Assembly (NCBI RefSeq): GCF_030730865.1
Contig: NZ_JAVALZ010000001.1
Coordinates: 372,001 to 436,000 of the forward strand
Length of the DNA: 64,000 nt
Direction of reading: 5' to 3'
Source: Uliginosibacterium sp. 31-16
Lineage (GTDB): Bacteria > Pseudomonadota > Gammaproteobacteria > Burkholderiales > Rhodocyclaceae
Shown here: positions 17,312 through 27,535 of the stretch, one piece after another
Position numbering within the stretch: position 1 is the first letter of the stretch
Layout: the number at the start of each line of letters is the position of its first letter
Program-made: the position numbers and the translations under genes
Notes under the pieces: model-generated
The model's input: the letters and a program-made list of their open reading frames with translations, nothing else
Database searches by the model: none
Told to the model about the DNA's origin: nothing

Positions 17312-18244
17312 ATGAAGATCGCTGCCAATGTCACCGACCTGATCGGCAACACCCCGCTGGTTCAGTTGAACCGCCTCACCGCTGGCATTGATGGCCGCGT
17401 GCTGGCCAAGCTGGAGTTCTTCAACCCGGCACACAGCGTGAAGGACCGCATCGCGGCCGCCATGATCGAAGCCGCCGAGAAGGCCGGCAAGATCGGTCCG
17501 GATACGATTGTGCTGGAGCCCACCTCAGGGAACACCGGCATCGGACTGGCCATGGTCTGTGCTGCCAAGGGCTACAAGTGCGCCTTCGTCATGCCCGAGA
17601 CCATGAGTCGCGAGCGCCGCCTGCTGCTGAAAGCCTACGGCGCCGAACTGATTCTGACCCCCGGTCCGGAAGGCATGCCCGGCGCCATCAAGCGTGCAAA
17701 TGATCTGGCCGCCAGCGATGCGCGCTACTTCATCCCGCAGCAATTCGAGAACCCGGCCAATCCGGAAATCCACCGCCACACCACGGCCGAGGAAATCTGG
17801 CGCGACACCGACGGCACGGTCGACCTCTTTGTGGCCGGCGTCGGCACCGGCGGCACGGTAACCGGAGTGGGTGAAGCGCTCAAGGCCAGGAAGCCCGGGC
17901 TGAAAGTTTTTGCCGTCGAGCCCGAGTCCAGTCCGGTACTGTCTGGCGGCGCACGCGGTCCGCACCCGATCCAGGGGATCGGCGCAGGCTTCGTGCCGGC
18001 AATCCTGAACACTACGATCTATGACGAAGTGATCCGCGTGAGCAACGCCGAAACCTTCGACATCGCCCGTCGCATGGCGACCGAAGAAGGTCTGCTGGTC
18101 GGCATTTCCAGCGGTGCGGCAGTTGCGGCCGCGCTGGCCATCGCGCGTCGCCCCGAGAATGCCGGCAAGACGACGGTGGTCATCATCCCGAGCTTTGGCG
18201 AACGCTATCTTTCAACACCGCTGTTCGAGCACCTCGCGGTCTGA
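17312..18244 (+). CDS. cysK: Cysteine synthase A (O-acetylserine sulfhydrylase)
   Basis: A 310-residue PLP enzyme that joins sulfide to O-acetylserine, the last step of cysteine synthesis. The PLP lysine is Lys44 in NPAHSVKDR. The substrate loop TSGNTGIG lies at about residue 70-77, the phosphate-binding GTGGTVTG near 180, and the C-terminal ISSGAA loop near 265. Length and motifs fit CysK rather than CysM. The AAGGAG ribosome site before ATG 17312 is strong. It lies between two terminators and so is probably monocistronic. Confidence 0.95.
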   Translation: MKIAANVTDLIGNTPLVQLNRLTAGIDGRVLAKLEFFNPAHSVKDRIAAAMIEAAEKAGKIGPDTIVLEPTSGNTGIGLAMVCAAKGYKCAFVMPETMSRERRLLLKAYGAELILTPGPEGMPGAIKRANDLAASDARYFIPQQFENPANPEIHRHTTAEEIWRDTDGTVDLFVAGVGTGGTVTGVGEALKARKPGLKVFAVEPESSPVLSGGARGPHPIQGIGAGFVPAILNTTIYDEVIRVSNAETFDIARRMATEEGLLVGISSGAAVAAALAIARRPENAGKTTVVIIPSFGERYLSTPLFEHLAV

Positions 18245-18265
18245 TCTGCCGCAAGCACGAAGAAC

Positions 18266-18294
18266 GAGGGCGCTGCGGCGCCCTCTTCTTTTTT
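18266..18294 (+). terminator. Rho-independent terminator after cysK
   Basis: GAGGGCGC-TGCG-GCGCCCTC stem followed by TTCTTTTTT, 21 bases after the stop codon. Confidence 0.88.
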
Positions 18295-18339
18295 GCTCAG
18301 GCAGCCTACAATTCCGCATCGTTTCAGGAATCCTGCCTC

Positions 18340-19494
18340 ATGCCTTTCGACTTTGACACTCCGCCCGACCGCAGCCAGTCCGACAGCATCAAATGGCGCC
18401 GCTATGCCAATCAGGATGTGCTTCCCCTGTGGGTTGCCGACATGGATTTCGCAGCCCCGCCCGCCGTACTGGCAGCGCTGCAGGAGCGCATCGCTCACGG
18501 CGTGCTGGGCTACGCTCACCCTTGGCCCTCCTTGCTGGATGCGGTAGTGGAAGGAATTGCCCGTGATCACGCCTGGCATATTGAGAAGGAGTGGATCGTC
18601 TGGCTGCCAGGCGTGGTGCAGGGCTTCAACCTCGCCTGCCGGCTGGCGGGGGAGCCCGGCGATGGCGTGCTGACCTTCCCGCCGATCTATCCGCCGATGC
18701 TGCTGGCGCCGGACAACCAGCAGCGTCGTCTGGTGCGCAGCAATCTGGTCCTCGCCGGTGGTCGCTGGGAATATGACTGGGACGGGCTGGATGCCTTGCT
18801 CGAAACCCAGCGCGCGCGCCTGCTCCTGCTGTGCAACCCGCACAATCCGGTCGGCCGGACCTGGTCGCGTGAAGAGCTCACGCGGCTGGCCTGGCATGCC
18901 GAGAAGCACGACTGGCTGATCTGCTCGGATGACATTCACTGCGGTCTGGTCATCGACCCGACCCAGCGCTATGTGCCGATAGCCTCTCTCGACGAGGCGG
19001 TGGCCCAGCGCACCATCACCCTGATGGCGCCCTCTAAAACCTGGAACATTCCGGCCCTCAGCAGCGCCTTCGCCATCATCCCGAACGCCAGTCTGCGCAA
19101 GCAGTATGTTGCCGCCGGGCGCGGGCTGTTGCCGGATGTGAACGTTCTGGGTCTGACCGCGACCGAGGCCGCCTACCGCAGCGGAGCCCCCTGGCGCGAT
19201 GCCCTGCTGCCCTACCTGCTCGGCAATGCCCGGCGTGTTCAGGAAGTCATCAACGCGCTGCCTGGCCTGAGTTGCACGGCCGTGGAGGCCACCTATCTGG
19301 CCTGGATTGATTGCCGCAGCCTGAATCAGGCCAGCCCGCAGAAGTTTTTCGAGCAGCACGGTGTCGGCCTCTCGGATGGCCGCGATTTCGGCATGGACGG
19401 CTTCGTGCGTCTGAATTTCGGCTGCAGCCGTGAGTTGCTTGAGGAAGCCTTGCGCCGCATCAGCCTGGCAGTACTCGCCGCGCAGGCGGGCTGA
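18340..19494 (+). CDS. MalY/PatB-family PLP C-S lyase (cystathionine beta-lyase type)
   Basis: A 384-residue fold-type I aminotransferase-like enzyme. MalY/PatB hallmarks are LPLWVADMDFAAPP (residues 28-41), GVLGYAHP, the PP(I)YPPM segment, NPHNPVGRTW, SDDIHCGL and the PLP lysine Lys233 in APSKTWNIP. Such enzymes split cystathionine or cysteine conjugates to homocysteine or thiol, pyruvate and ammonia; MalY of E. coli also represses maltose genes. It lies just after cysK but beyond a terminator, so co-regulation in sulfur metabolism is possible and not shown. Substrate is not determinable from sequence. Confidence 0.88.
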   Translation: MPFDFDTPPDRSQSDSIKWRRYANQDVLPLWVADMDFAAPPAVLAALQERIAHGVLGYAHPWPSLLDAVVEGIARDHAWHIEKEWIVWLPGVVQGFNLACRLAGEPGDGVLTFPPIYPPMLLAPDNQQRRLVRSNLVLAGGRWEYDWDGLDALLETQRARLLLLCNPHNPVGRTWSREELTRLAWHAEKHDWLICSDDIHCGLVIDPTQRYVPIASLDEAVAQRTITLMAPSKTWNIPALSSAFAIIPNASLRKQYVAAGRGLLPDVNVLGLTATEAAYRSGAPWRDALLPYLLGNARRVQEVINALPGLSCTAVEATYLAWIDCRSLNQASPQKFFEQHGVGLSDGRDFGMDGFVRLNFGCSRELLEEALRRISLAVLAAQAG

Positions 19495-19503
19495 ACCACC
19501 CTC

Positions 19504-19618
19504 CCTGAAGAGCCTCACCCAGCCTTACTCTTCAAGGCGTCACGGCGCTCAGGCAATCCGGATGAGGCTTACGCCACGGGCAGGCTGAAGAGGCACGCCA
19601 CACGCGGCTCTTCAGGCA
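19504..19618. repeat. Intergenic inverted-repeat element, copy 3 (two sub-units)
   Basis: 19504-19538 has CCTGAAGAG paired at distance with CTCTTCAAGG. 19580-19618 has GCAGGCTGAAGAGGC followed by GCGGCTCTTCAGGC, an imperfect palindrome of the same family as copies 1, 2 and 4. It lies between convergently transcribed genes. Confidence 0.6.
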
Positions 19619-19625
19619 AGGGGCA

Positions 19626-19653
19626 GAAAAAAACGGCGACCCAAGTCGCCGTT
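19626..19653 (-). terminator. Rho-independent terminator of the HTH-receiver gene
   Basis: Read on the minus strand, AACGGCGAC-TTGG-GTCGCCGTT is followed by a run of T (plus-strand A run 19627-19633). It lies 23 bases beyond the stop of the minus-strand gene at 19677. Confidence 0.87.
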
Positions 19654-19676
19654 CGTTTCCACTGCATACCCCCGGA

Positions 19677-20303
19677 TCAGGCGCGCACGCGTCGCTGCAT
19701 CTGCATCAGGCGGGCCTGGATATACCCCTTGAGCTCGCGGAAGGGAATCGGTTTCCCGTAGATCAGTACATCTTCCGGCAAACCGCCCTGCTCTTCGATG
19801 TCATCCACCGACAAGCCGGTCACCACGATGATGTCCATGTGTGCAAGCTGCGGATCAGCACGCAGGCGGCGGATCATCGCAAACCCATCCAGATCCGGCA
19901 TCATCAGGTCAGCCACGAGCAGATCCGGTGCGCTGCGGCCAATTTCCATCAAGCCTTCAAAACCGGAGGACACGATCTTCACCTGGATCGGCATGTCCCA
20001 GGTTGCCACGGTCTTCTCGTAGAGCGCCTGCATCAGGCGATCATCTTCAGCAATCAGCACACGCAAGGTCGTGGGTGCCGGCTGAGCGGGCGCGGGCGTT
20101 CCGGTCTGGCGCTTGCGCAGGAAGGACTCGACGGAACTGACACGAATGCGGCGATGACCGCCGGTGGTTTTCCAGGCATCCAGCAGACCGTTTTCCACCA
20201 TCTGCTGCACAGTGCCCAGCGAAACGCCGAGCATTTGCGCGGCATCGCTGGTGCTACAGAATTCACGATCCGGCTTGGCGCCGGCCAGGACTGCGTCAGA
20301 CAT
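19677..20303 (-). CDS. Response regulator with N-terminal excisionase/MerR-like HTH and C-terminal receiver
   Basis: A 208-residue protein in an unusual order. Residues 15-65 are a winged-helix DNA-binding domain of the excisionase/MerR type (STSDAAQMLGVSLGTVQQMV, TTGGHRRIR). A proline/alanine linker follows, then a receiver domain (80-200) with acidic pair ED at 86-87, phosphoacceptor Asp132 in VADLMMPDLDG, Thr in VVTGLS and Lys in YGKPIPF. Typical regulators have the receiver first. ATG 20301-20303 is favoured over an upstream in-frame start at 20336. No kinase is adjacent. It could link phosphorylation to binding at a promoter, but its target is unknown. Confidence 0.82.
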   Translation of the reverse strand: MSDAVLAGAKPDREFCSTSDAAQMLGVSLGTVQQMVENGLLDAWKTTGGHRRIRVSSVESFLRKRQTGTPAPAQPAPTTLRVLIAEDDRLMQALYEKTVATWDMPIQVKIVSSGFEGLMEIGRSAPDLLVADLMMPDLDGFAMIRRLRADPQLAHMDIIVVTGLSVDDIEEQGGLPEDVLIYGKPIPFRELKGYIQARLMQMQRRVRA

Positions 20304-20493
20304 GCAAGAACCCCGTAGTTTGAAAACTGACGCCACGGCAGGACGCCACCTTTCCCATCATGGCGCAGTCATGCGCTGAGCCTTTGGTTTTACACATTGT
20401 AACGCATGGCTGACACGCACAGGCGGGCGATTGGCCCAACGGAACCGGAGCCGGCCACTCATGAGAGATCGGCTCCGGCAGAGTCGAGAGGGG

Positions 20494-21003
20494 TCAGAAC
20501 GGGATGTCGTCGTCGAAATCACCAAAGCCGCCGGAGGCCGGAGCGGACTGCGGCTGAGACTGTGCCGGGGCTTGCTGTGGCCGGCTACGCGGAGCCTGTT
20601 GCTGGAAGTCCCCGCCGCGTGACTGGTTGTAGTCATCACCGCCACGCGCACCGCCGCCGTCGCCCCCTTCACGCGAACCCAGCATCTGCATCTGGTCCGC
20701 ACGGATTTCAGTCGTGTACTGCTCGACACCCTCCTTGTTGGTCCACTTGCGGGTCCGCAGGCTGCCCTCGATGTAGACCGGACGGCCTTTCTTCAGGTAC
20801 TGCCCGGCGATTTCTGCCAGACGGCCATTGAAGACCACACGATGCCATTCAGTAGCCTCTTTTTTCTCGCCGGTCTGCTTGTCCTTCCACGTATCCGTGG
20901 TGGCTACAGTGATCGTGCAGAACGCATCACCGCTCGGGGCATAACGCGTTTCCGGGTCCTTGCCGAGATTGCCGACGATGATGACTTTATTGACAGAGGC
21001 CAT
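20494..21003 (-). CDS. ssb: Single-stranded DNA-binding protein
   Basis: A 169-residue SSB. The OB fold covers residues 1-110 ([43 protein letters not shown]). A glycine/glutamine/proline-rich disordered tail follows, and the acidic tip DFDDDIPF recruits repair and replication partners. It protects single-stranded DNA in replication, recombination and repair. It is divergent from uvrA, the arrangement also found in E. coli. Confidence 0.97.
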   Translation of the reverse strand: MASVNKVIIVGNLGKDPETRYAPSGDAFCTITVATTDTWKDKQTGEKKEATEWHRVVFNGRLAEIAGQYLKKGRPVYIEGSLRTRKWTNKEGVEQYTTEIRADQMQMLGSREGGDGGGARGGDDYNQSRGGDFQQQAPRSRPQQAPAQSQPQSAPASGGFGDFDDDIPF

Positions 21004-21175
21004 GCTCTTGCTCCTAGATGAAAGTTGCAGCGCTGCTCTTGCGATATGTTCAGCGCCGATTCGGGTACGAGCCGCCACCCGACAGGGGAACGGCAGGCGT
21101 GATGCTACCTTGCGCCGGCCATTTGCGTAAGACGGCTGCAGACGAATAGTCTGGTTGCAGCGCCACAAAAAAGGC

Positions 21176-21204
21176 TTGGCCGGGGAGGCTCGGCCCCGTA
21201 TATT
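21176..21204 (+). promoter_or_regulatory. Probable sigma70-type promoter of uvrA
   Basis: TTGGCC at 21176-21181 and TATATT at 21199-21204 with a 17-base spacer, 29 bases before the uvrA ATG. The spacer contains a GGGG-CCCC inverted repeat. No full LexA box is seen. Confidence 0.5.
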
Positions 21205-21233
21205 GGCTGGTTTTCCTGTCGGCACATCAGGTC

Positions 21234-24056
21234 ATGGAATGGATTCGTATTCGTGGGGCACGCACCCACAACCTGAAAAACATCAACCTCGACATCCCGC
21301 GTAACCGCCTGACGGTGATTACCGGCCTGTCCGGTTCCGGCAAGAGTTCGCTGGCGTTCGACACCCTCTATGCAGAAGGGCAGCGCCGCTACGTGGAGAG
21401 CCTGTCGGCCTACGCGCGCCAGTTCCTGCAATTGATGGAAAAGCCGGACGTGGACCTGATTGAAGGTTTGTCGCCAGCTATCTCCATTGAACAGAAGGCC
21501 ACCAGCCACAACCCGCGCTCGACCGTCGGCACCATCACCGAGATCCACGACTATCTGCGCCTGCTATACGCCCGCGCCGGTACTCCGCACTGTCCGGATC
21601 ACCATCTGCCACTCGAGTCTCAGACCGTCTCGCAAATGGTTGATCATGCGCTGGCCCTGCCGGAAGGCACGCCGCTGATGATCCTGGCTCCCTTGCTCAC
21701 TGAACGCAAAGGCAGCCACGAAGAGCTGATCGCCGAGCTGCGCTCGCAAGGTTTTGTCCGCCTGCGCATTGACGGCACAATTTGCGAAATCGACAACGTG
21801 CCGCCACTTGGCAAGACCAGCAAGCACAGCATCGATCTGGTTGTGGACCGCGTCAAAATCCGCCCGGACTCGCGCCAACGCTTGGCCGAGAGCTTTGAGA
21901 CCGCACTGGCACATGCCGAAGGCCGTGCCATCGCACTGGAAATGGAAAGCGGCAAGGAGCACCCATTCTCCGCCCGCTATGCCTGTCCGATATGCGGTTT
22001 CGCAGTACAGGAACTGGAGCCTCGCCTGTTCTCATTCAACAATCCGGTTGGCGCCTGTCCGAGCTGCGACGGGCTGGGCTCGCACGATTTTTTTGACCCG
22101 GCCCGGGTTGTTGCTCACCCGGAACTGTCACTGGCCTCAGGTGCAATTCGTGGCTGGGATCGACGTAATCAGTTCTACTTCCAGATGCTGTCGAGTCTGG
22201 CGGCATTCTATGAATTCGATACCGACACGGCTTTCAGCGAACTGCCTGAAGACATCCGTGAAGTCGTGTTACACGGTTCAGGGCAGCGCAAGATTCCTTT
22301 CAAATACATGTCCGAGTCTGGCCGGATGGTCAGCAAAGAACACAGTTTTGAAGGCATCATCCCGAATCTTGAACGTCGTTACCACGAAACCGACTCCATT
22401 GCCGTACGCGAGGAACTGACCAAGTATCGCTCTTCCCGCCCTTGCCCAGCCTGCGGTGGCAGCCGCCTGCGGCGTGAAGCACGCTTTGTCCTGATCGGTG
22501 ACAAGTCCCTGCCGGAAGTCGGTGCGATGCCCATCGGGCAATGCCAGGCATTTTTTGCCACGACGCGACTTGATGGCCACAAAGCCCAGATTGCCGAGAA
22601 GGTCATGAAGGAAATTGCCGCGCGCCTGCAATTCCTTATTGATGTGGGGCTCGACTACCTGAGCTTGAATCGTTCGGCGGACACCCTCTCGGGCGGTGAA
22701 GCCCAGCGCATTCGTCTGGCCTCACAGATCGGCTCCGGCCTGACCGGTGTCATGTATGTGCTCGACGAGCCCTCCATTGGACTGCATCAGCGTGACAATG
22801 ATCGCTTGCTTGGCACCCTGCGCCGCCTGCGCGATATCGGCAATACCGTTATCGTCGTCGAACACGACGAAGACGCCGTGCGCATGGCCGACTACGTGAT
22901 TGACATGGGGCTTGGCGCAGGAGAGCACGGTGGTGAAGTCATCGCTCATGGCACGCCTGCCGATATCTCCGCCAATCCGATGTCGATCACTGGTGCGTTT
23001 TTGAGTGGGCGCCGCGCCATCGCAGTGCCGCAAACGCGCATCCCGCCTGATCCGGACAAGATGCTGCGATTGGTCGGAGCCTCGGGTAACAACCTCAAGA
23101 ACGTCACCCTGGAACTGCCGGTCGGCTTGATGACCTGCGTCACCGGGGTGTCTGGCTCGGGGAAGTCCACCCTCATCAACGACACCCTATACGCCATTGC
23201 AGCGCGCGATATACACCATAGTTCGATCGAACCCGCTCCTTACGAAAGCGTCAAGGGGATGGAGCATTTCGACAAAATCATCAGCGTCGACCAGGCCCCC
23301 ATTGGCCGGACTCCGCGCTCCAATCCCGCCACCTATACGGGTCTGCTCACTCCTATACGTGAATTGTTCTCAGGAGTTCCAGAGTCTCGCGCACGCGGCT
23401 ATGGGCCGGGCCGCTTCTCCTTCAACGTCAAAGGTGGACGTTGCGAGGCCTGCCAAGGTGACGGCATGCTGCGCGTCGAAATGCACTTTCTGCCCGATGT
23501 ATTTGTCCCCTGTGATGTCTGTCACGGCAAACGCTATAACCGTGAAACGCTGGAGGTCCGCTACAAAGGCAAAACCATCGCTGACGTACTGGACATGACG
23601 GTTGAAGATGCGCAGCGCTTCTTCGACGCCGTACCAACAGTCGCGCGCAAGCTTGATACCCTGATGGAAGTCGGGCTAGGCTACATCCGCCTCGGCCAGA
23701 GCGCCACCACACTTTCCGGTGGAGAAGCGCAACGCGTCAAACTGGCGCTGGAGCTTTCCAAACGGGACACTGGCCGAACCCTCTATATCCTTGACGAGCC
23801 AACGACTGGCCTGCATTTTCACGACATTGAAATGCTGTTGAAGGTCCTGCAACGCCTGCGCGAGCATGGCAATACAATCGTAGTCATCGAACACAATCTG
23901 GACGTCATCAAAACAGCCGACTGGCTGGTCGATCTTGGCCCTGAAGGCGGGGACCTAGGGGGGCAAATTATTGTCGCAGGCCCCCCGGAGGCGATCGCAA
24001 AAGAACCTGAAAGCCATACGGGGAACTATCTACTCAAGCTACTGCCTCAGCCGTAA
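21234..24056 (+). CDS. uvrA: UvrABC excinuclease subunit A
   Basis: A 940-residue DNA damage sensor that loads UvrB at lesions in nucleotide excision repair. It has two ABC ATPase modules: Walker [10 protein letters not shown] (near residue 31) with signature [12 protein letters not shown], and Walker [10 protein letters not shown] (near 645) with [12 protein letters not shown]. Both Walker B segments are intact ([22 protein letters not shown]). Zinc modules are CPICG...CPSCDG (about 250-280) and CEACQGDG...[10 protein letters not shown] (about 738-768). Length equals E. coli UvrA. It ends at a terminator shared with the convergent ribosomal cluster. Confidence 0.98.
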   Translation: MEWIRIRGARTHNLKNINLDIPRNRLTVITGLSGSGKSSLAFDTLYAEGQRRYVESLSAYARQFLQLMEKPDVDLIEGLSPAISIEQKATSHNPRSTVGTITEIHDYLRLLYARAGTPHCPDHHLPLESQTVSQMVDHALALPEGTPLMILAPLLTERKGSHEELIAELRSQGFVRLRIDGTICEIDNVPPLGKTSKHSIDLVVDRVKIRPDSRQRLAESFETALAHAEGRAIALEMESGKEHPFSARYACPICGFAVQELEPRLFSFNNPVGACPSCDGLGSHDFFDPARVVAHPELSLASGAIRGWDRRNQFYFQMLSSLAAFYEFDTDTAFSELPEDIREVVLHGSGQRKIPFKYMSESGRMVSKEHSFEGIIPNLERRYHETDSIAVREELTKYRSSRPCPACGGSRLRREARFVLIGDKSLPEVGAMPIGQCQAFFATTRLDGHKAQIAEKVMKEIAARLQFLIDVGLDYLSLNRSADTLSGGEAQRIRLASQIGSGLTGVMYVLDEPSIGLHQRDNDRLLGTLRRLRDIGNTVIVVEHDEDAVRMADYVIDMGLGAGEHGGEVIAHGTPADISANPMSITGAFLSGRRAIAVPQTRIPPDPDKMLRLVGASGNNLKNVTLELPVGLMTCVTGVSGSGKSTLINDTLYAIAARDIHHSSIEPAPYESVKGMEHFDKIISVDQAPIGRTPRSNPATYTGLLTPIRELFSGVPESRARGYGPGRFSFNVKGGRCEACQGDGMLRVEMHFLPDVFVPCDVCHGKRYNRETLEVRYKGKTIADVLDMTVEDAQRFFDAVPTVARKLDTLMEVGLGYIRLGQSATTLSGGEAQRVKLALELSKRDTGRTLYILDEPTTGLHFHDIEMLLKVLQRLREHGNTIVVIEHNLDVIKTADWLVDLGPEGGDLGGQIIVAGPPEAIAKEPESHTGNYLLKLLPQP

Positions 24057-24213
24057 CAAGCTGGCAGCAGAAGCGCAGGCGCACTTATCTGAATGACGGA
24101 ACGCAAGGGGCGAGCCTCTTGCCTGCTCCAATAACGACTCCTGCCAGACGGAGCCTTCTTTCCTCCTCAAAACGCTATTGCTGAGTGCTTACAAAAGCAC
24201 CGCAAAAAAAAAC

Positions 24214-24242
24214 AAAAAAGCCTGCTTGAAGCAGGCTTTTTT
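24214..24242. terminator. Bidirectional Rho-independent terminator between uvrA and rplQ
   Basis: AAGCCTGC-TTGAA-GCAGGCTT stem flanked by an A run on the left and a T run on the right, so it can end both uvrA (plus) and the alpha operon (minus). The rest of the 24057-24259 spacer shows no gene. Confidence 0.92.
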
Positions 24243-24259
24243 GTTCACATCTTGAAGGC

Positions 24260-24646
24260 TTATTCAGCAGCAACAGCCTCAGTGCCTTCCGGCCGATCAA
24301 GCAATTCAACAATTGCCATCGGAGCGTTGTCACCAACACGGAAGCCGCATTTCAGGATGCGCAGGTAACCGCCGTTACGGGTAGCAAAACGCGGGCCCAG
24401 CTCATTGAAAACCTTGAGCACCATCTCGCGATCACGCAGACGAGTAAACGCCAGACGATGATTCGCCAAAGACGGAGTCTTGCCCATGGTGATCAGCGGC
24501 TCAACCACACGGCGCAATTCCTTGGCCTTGGGCAGAGTCGTCTTGATGACTTCGTGACGCAGCAGTGCGTTCGAAAGGTTTTGCAGCAGAGCCTTGCGAT
24601 GGGCGCTGGTGCGATTCAGCTTACGGAGACCGTTACCGTGACGCAT
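24260..24646 (-). CDS. rplQ: 50S ribosomal protein L17
   Basis: 128 residues starting [20 protein letters not shown], the universal L17 N-terminus that binds 23S rRNA near the exit tunnel. It is the last gene of the alpha operon, 26 bases after rpoA, followed by the shared terminator. The C-terminal extension (EGTEAVAAE) is short and acidic. Confidence 0.98.
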   Translation of the reverse strand: MRHGNGLRKLNRTSAHRKALLQNLSNALLRHEVIKTTLPKAKELRRVVEPLITMGKTPSLANHRLAFTRLRDREMVLKVFNELGPRFATRNGGYLRILKCGFRVGDNAPMAIVELLDRPEGTEAVAAE

Positions 24647-24672
24647 TTTTTCTATTCCCTATTGCTTGCAGC

Positions 24673-25653
24673 TCAGCTGATCTTTTCAAGACCTGCGGGC
24701 GGCCAGTTTTCCAGTTTCATGCCCAGCGTGAGGCCACGCGAAGCAAGCACATCCTTGATTTCGTTCAGCGACTTGCGACCCAGATTCGGGGTCTTGAGCA
24801 ATTCGGTTTCAGTGCGCTGAATCAGATCGCCGATGTAATAAATGTTTTCCGCCTTCAGGCAGTTGGCCGAGCGAACAGTCAGTTCGAGGTCATCCACCGG
24901 ACGCATCAAGATCGGATCGATCTGTGGTGCCTTGGCTTCAACAGCGGCAACCGGCGTACCTTCCAGGTCGGCGAAAACGGACAGTTGATCCATCAGCACA
25001 CGTGCTGCAAAACGGATCGACTCTTCCGGCTCAACCGCACCGTTAGTTTCGATATCGATCACCAGACGATCCAGATCGGTACGCTGTTCAACGCGAGCGC
25101 TTTCGACCTGATAGCTGACGCGGCGCACCGGGCTGAACGAAGCATCCAGAACGATACGGCCAATGACCTTGTTGTCGCCATTCAAAGGACGAACATTACC
25201 GGGAACATATCCGCGGCCCTGCTCAACCTTGATCTGCATATCGATCTTTCCGCCCGGAGCCAAATGAGCAATCACATGCTCCGGATTGATGATCTCGACA
25301 TCATGAGTCGTTTCGATATCGCCGGCCTTGACCACGCCTTCGCCTGATTTTGACAGACGCAAGGTGGCTTCGGAACGATTGTGCAACTTGAGCACGACAC
25401 CCTTCAAATTCAGCAGGATGTCGACCACATCTTCACGCACCCCATCGAGGGTGGAGTACTCATGGAGCACACCATCAATCGACACCTCAGTGACGGCATA
25501 ACCCGGCAGCGAGGAAAGCAGGATGCGGCGCAGCGCGTTGCCCAGAGTGTGTCCATAACCGCGCTCAAACGGCTCCATCACCACTACGGCATGAACCGGG
25601 GAGATGCTCTGGACATCGATAATGCGAGGCTTCAAAAGGCTATTACTCTGCAT
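24673..25653 (-). CDS. rpoA: RNA polymerase alpha subunit
   Basis: 326 residues. The N-terminal dimerisation domain (1-230) contains [22 protein letters not shown], on which the polymerase core assembles. The C-terminal domain (250-320) has the UP-element and activator-binding helices ([33 protein letters not shown]). Its place between rpsD and rplQ is the standard alpha-operon order. Confidence 0.98.
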   Translation of the reverse strand: MQSNSLLKPRIIDVQSISPVHAVVVMEPFERGYGHTLGNALRRILLSSLPGYAVTEVSIDGVLHEYSTLDGVREDVVDILLNLKGVVLKLHNRSEATLRLSKSGEGVVKAGDIETTHDVEIINPEHVIAHLAPGGKIDMQIKVEQGRGYVPGNVRPLNGDNKVIGRIVLDASFSPVRRVSYQVESARVEQRTDLDRLVIDIETNGAVEPEESIRFAARVLMDQLSVFADLEGTPVAAVEAKAPQIDPILMRPVDDLELTVRSANCLKAENIYYIGDLIQRTETELLKTPNLGRKSLNEIKDVLASRGLTLGMKLENWPPAGLEKIS

Positions 25654-25691
25654 GTCCTATCCTTGTCACGAGTGATCTGGTTATGCCCGCA

Positions 25692-26321
25692 TTAACGCGA
25701 GTACAGTTCGACAACCAGACTCTCGTTAATCGTCGAGGGAAGCTCAGCGCGTTGCGGGTAGGCCTTGAACGTGCCCTTGCCAGCTTTGGCATCAACATCA
25801 AGCCATTCCGGGAAGCCACGACCTTCAGCAGCCTCAAGGGCAGCCTTGGTACGCAAATGTGCGCGAGCAACATCCGTCAGTTGCACTACATCACCAGGAC
25901 GCAGCGTATAGGACGGGATATTCACACGCTTGCCATTGACCAGCACGCCATTGTGCCGAACCACTTGACGAGCTTCTGCACGCGAACCACCAAAGCCCAT
26001 ACGAAAAGCAACAGCATCAAGACGACCTTCCAGCAACTGCAGGAGGTTTTCACCTGTCTGCCCCTTGCGACGATCCGCCTCAAAATAAGTCTTGCGGAAT
26101 TGACGCTCAAGCACGCCGTAAATACGACGGATCTTTTGCTTTTCGCGCAGCTGCTGGCCATAGCCAGACAAACGCTGACCAGACTTCTGGCCATGCTGAC
26201 CAGGCGCATACGAGCGGCGCTCAATAGCACACTTGTCGGTAAAACACTTCTCAGCCTTCAGAAACAGCTTTTCACCTTCACGGCGACACTGACGGCACTT
26301 CGGATCGAGATTGCGAGCCAC
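25692..26321 (-). CDS. rpsD: 30S ribosomal protein S4
   Basis: 209 residues; 16S rRNA primary binder, with an S4 RNA-binding domain at about 98-160 ([20 protein letters not shown]). The N-terminus keeps four cysteines (C9, C12, C26, C31), the zinc-binding form of S4 rather than the zinc-free one. In E. coli S4 represses the alpha operon; whether it does here is not visible. Confidence 0.98.
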   Translation of the reverse strand: MARNLDPKCRQCRREGEKLFLKAEKCFTDKCAIERRSYAPGQHGQKSGQRLSGYGQQLREKQKIRRIYGVLERQFRKTYFEADRRKGQTGENLLQLLEGRLDAVAFRMGFGGSRAEARQVVRHNGVLVNGKRVNIPSYTLRPGDVVQLTDVARAHLRTKAALEAAEGRGFPEWLDVDAKAGKGTFKAYPQRAELPSTINESLVVELYSR

Positions 26322-26337
26322 GTTCTTTTGCTCCTGA

Positions 26338-26727
26338 TTAGATGCGGCGACGCTTCGGCGGACGGCAGCCGTTATGCGGCACTGGGGTGATATCGGTAAT
26401 CGACGTGATCTTGAGACCCAGTGCGTTCAGAGCGCGCACAGCAGACTCACGACCCGGACCCGGACCCTTGATGCGGACTTCCAGATTCTTCACGCCACAT
26501 TCTTGAGCAGCCTTGCCCGCAGCCTCAGCTGCGACCTGGGCGGCAAAAGGAGTGCTCTTACGCGAGCCCTTGAAGCCTGCACCACCCGAGGTTGCCCACG
26601 AGAGTGCGTTGCCCTGACGATCAGTAATCGTCACGATGGTGTTATTGAAGGACGCATGAATATGCGCAATACCTTCAGCAACGTTCTTTTTTACTTTTTT
26701 GCGAATTTTCGCAACGGTCTTTGCCAT
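26338..26727 (-). CDS. rpsK: 30S ribosomal protein S11
   Basis: 129 residues with the basic N-terminus [12 protein letters not shown] and the conserved C-terminal [17 protein letters not shown] and [13 protein letters not shown]. It shapes the mRNA exit platform of the small subunit. It is spaced 13 bases after rpsM and 16 before rpsD. Confidence 0.98.
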   Translation of the reverse strand: MAKTVAKIRKKVKKNVAEGIAHIHASFNNTIVTITDRQGNALSWATSGGAGFKGSRKSTPFAAQVAAEAAGKAAQECGVKNLEVRIKGPGPGRESAVRALNALGLKITSITDITPVPHNGCRPPKRRRI

Positions 26728-26740
26728 GATCTACCCCAGA

Positions 26741-27103
26741 TTACTTCTTGCCGGCCATGGTCTTGCGCGGCCCCTTGCGGGTACGAGCATTGGTACGGGT
26801 ACGTTGACCACGAACCGGAAGACCACGACGATGACGAACGCCACGATAGCAACCAAGGTCCATCAGACGCTTGATATTCATGGTGATCTCGCGGCGCAGA
26901 TCACCTTCAACGGTGAACTTGCCGACTTCCTCGCGCAGACGATCCATCTGATCTTCAGTCAGATCTTTCATCTTGGCGCTACGGGAAACCCCCGCAACGT
27001 CACAGATTTTCTGAGCACGAGTGCGACCAATGCCATAAATCGCAGTGAGAGCGATTTCGGCATGCTTGTGATTCGGAATATTGACACCAGCAATACGGGC
27101 CAT
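26741..27103 (-). CDS. rpsM: 30S ribosomal protein S13
   Basis: 120 residues starting [20 protein letters not shown], with the C-terminal [19 protein letters not shown] tail that reaches the P-site tRNA. It is the first gene of the alpha-operon order (rpsM-rpsK-rpsD-rpoA-rplQ). A 62-base AT-richer spacer precedes it. Confidence 0.98.
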   Translation of the reverse strand: MARIAGVNIPNHKHAEIALTAIYGIGRTRAQKICDVAGVSRSAKMKDLTEDQMDRLREEVGKFTVEGDLRREITMNIKRLMDLGCYRGVRHRRGLPVRGQRTRTNARTRKGPRKTMAGKK

Positions 27104-27165
27104 GAACTTACCCTTTTACCGCGAAAAAGCGAAGCGCGAAAGTTTATAGAAAACGGGACTCAAAA
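27104..27165 (-). promoter_or_regulatory. rpmJ-rpsM spacer, possible alpha-operon promoter/leader
   Basis: Read on the minus strand the spacer has TATAAA (plus-strand 27143-27148) and then TCGCGCTTCGC, a string also seen just after the -10 box before rplC. No good -35 box at normal spacing is visible, so the promoter call is weak. Confidence 0.3.
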
Positions 27166-27279
27166 TCAACCCTGACGTTGTTTGTGACGCGGATCTTCAC
27201 AGATCACACGAACTACGCCTTTGCGGCGAACGATCTTGCATTTACGGCAGATCGGCTTGACAGAAGCTTGCACTCTCAT
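27166..27279 (-). CDS. rpmJ: 50S ribosomal protein L36
   Basis: A 37-residue gene. The protein starts [20 protein letters not shown] and ends [11 protein letters not shown]. Cys11, Cys14, Cys27 and His32 form the zinc ribbon of the C+ paralogue. It lies 27 bases after infA and 62 before rpsM, the normal place at the end of the spc operon. ATG is at 27277-27279 and TGA at 27166-27168. Confidence 0.96.
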   Translation of the reverse strand: MRVQASVKPICRKCKIVRRKGVVRVICEDPRHKQRQG

Positions 27280-27306
27280 TTTTTTACTCCTAATAACCGT
27301 TCCAGC

Positions 27307-27525
27307 TTATTTCGAGCGGAATACGATGCGTCCCTTGCTCAGATCGTACGGCGTTAGCTGTACAGTGACCTTGTCACCGGGAAGAATCCGGATGTAGTGC
27401 ATCCGCATTTTCCCGGAGATATGGCCAAGGACGACATGACCATTTTCCAACTTGACCTTGAAAGTTGCATTTGGAAGAGTCTCAAGAATTTCCCCCTGAA
27501 ACTCAATGGCATCTTCCTTCGACAT
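27307..27525 (-). CDS. infA: Translation initiation factor IF-1
   Basis: 72 residues forming one OB fold ([40 protein letters not shown]). It binds the ribosomal A site during initiation. It sits between secY and rpmJ, a place common in betaproteobacteria but not in E. coli, where infA is elsewhere. Confidence 0.98.
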   Translation of the reverse strand: MSKEDAIEFQGEILETLPNATFKVKLENGHVVLGHISGKMRMHYIRILPGDKVTVQLTPYDLSKGRIVFRSK

Positions 27526-27535
27526 ATAGCAGACT

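Noticed and set aside
18340..19494. Calling the MalY/PatB protein a maltose-regulon repressor
   Set aside because: The family similarity covers the whole PLP enzyme, and no maltose genes are nearby; the repressor role is specific to enteric MalY.
21004..21233. LexA (SOS) box between ssb and uvrA
   Set aside because: CCGTATATTGGCTGG resembles only the left half of CTGTATAT-N8-CAG type sites; the right half is missing, and the segment is better read as a -10 box.
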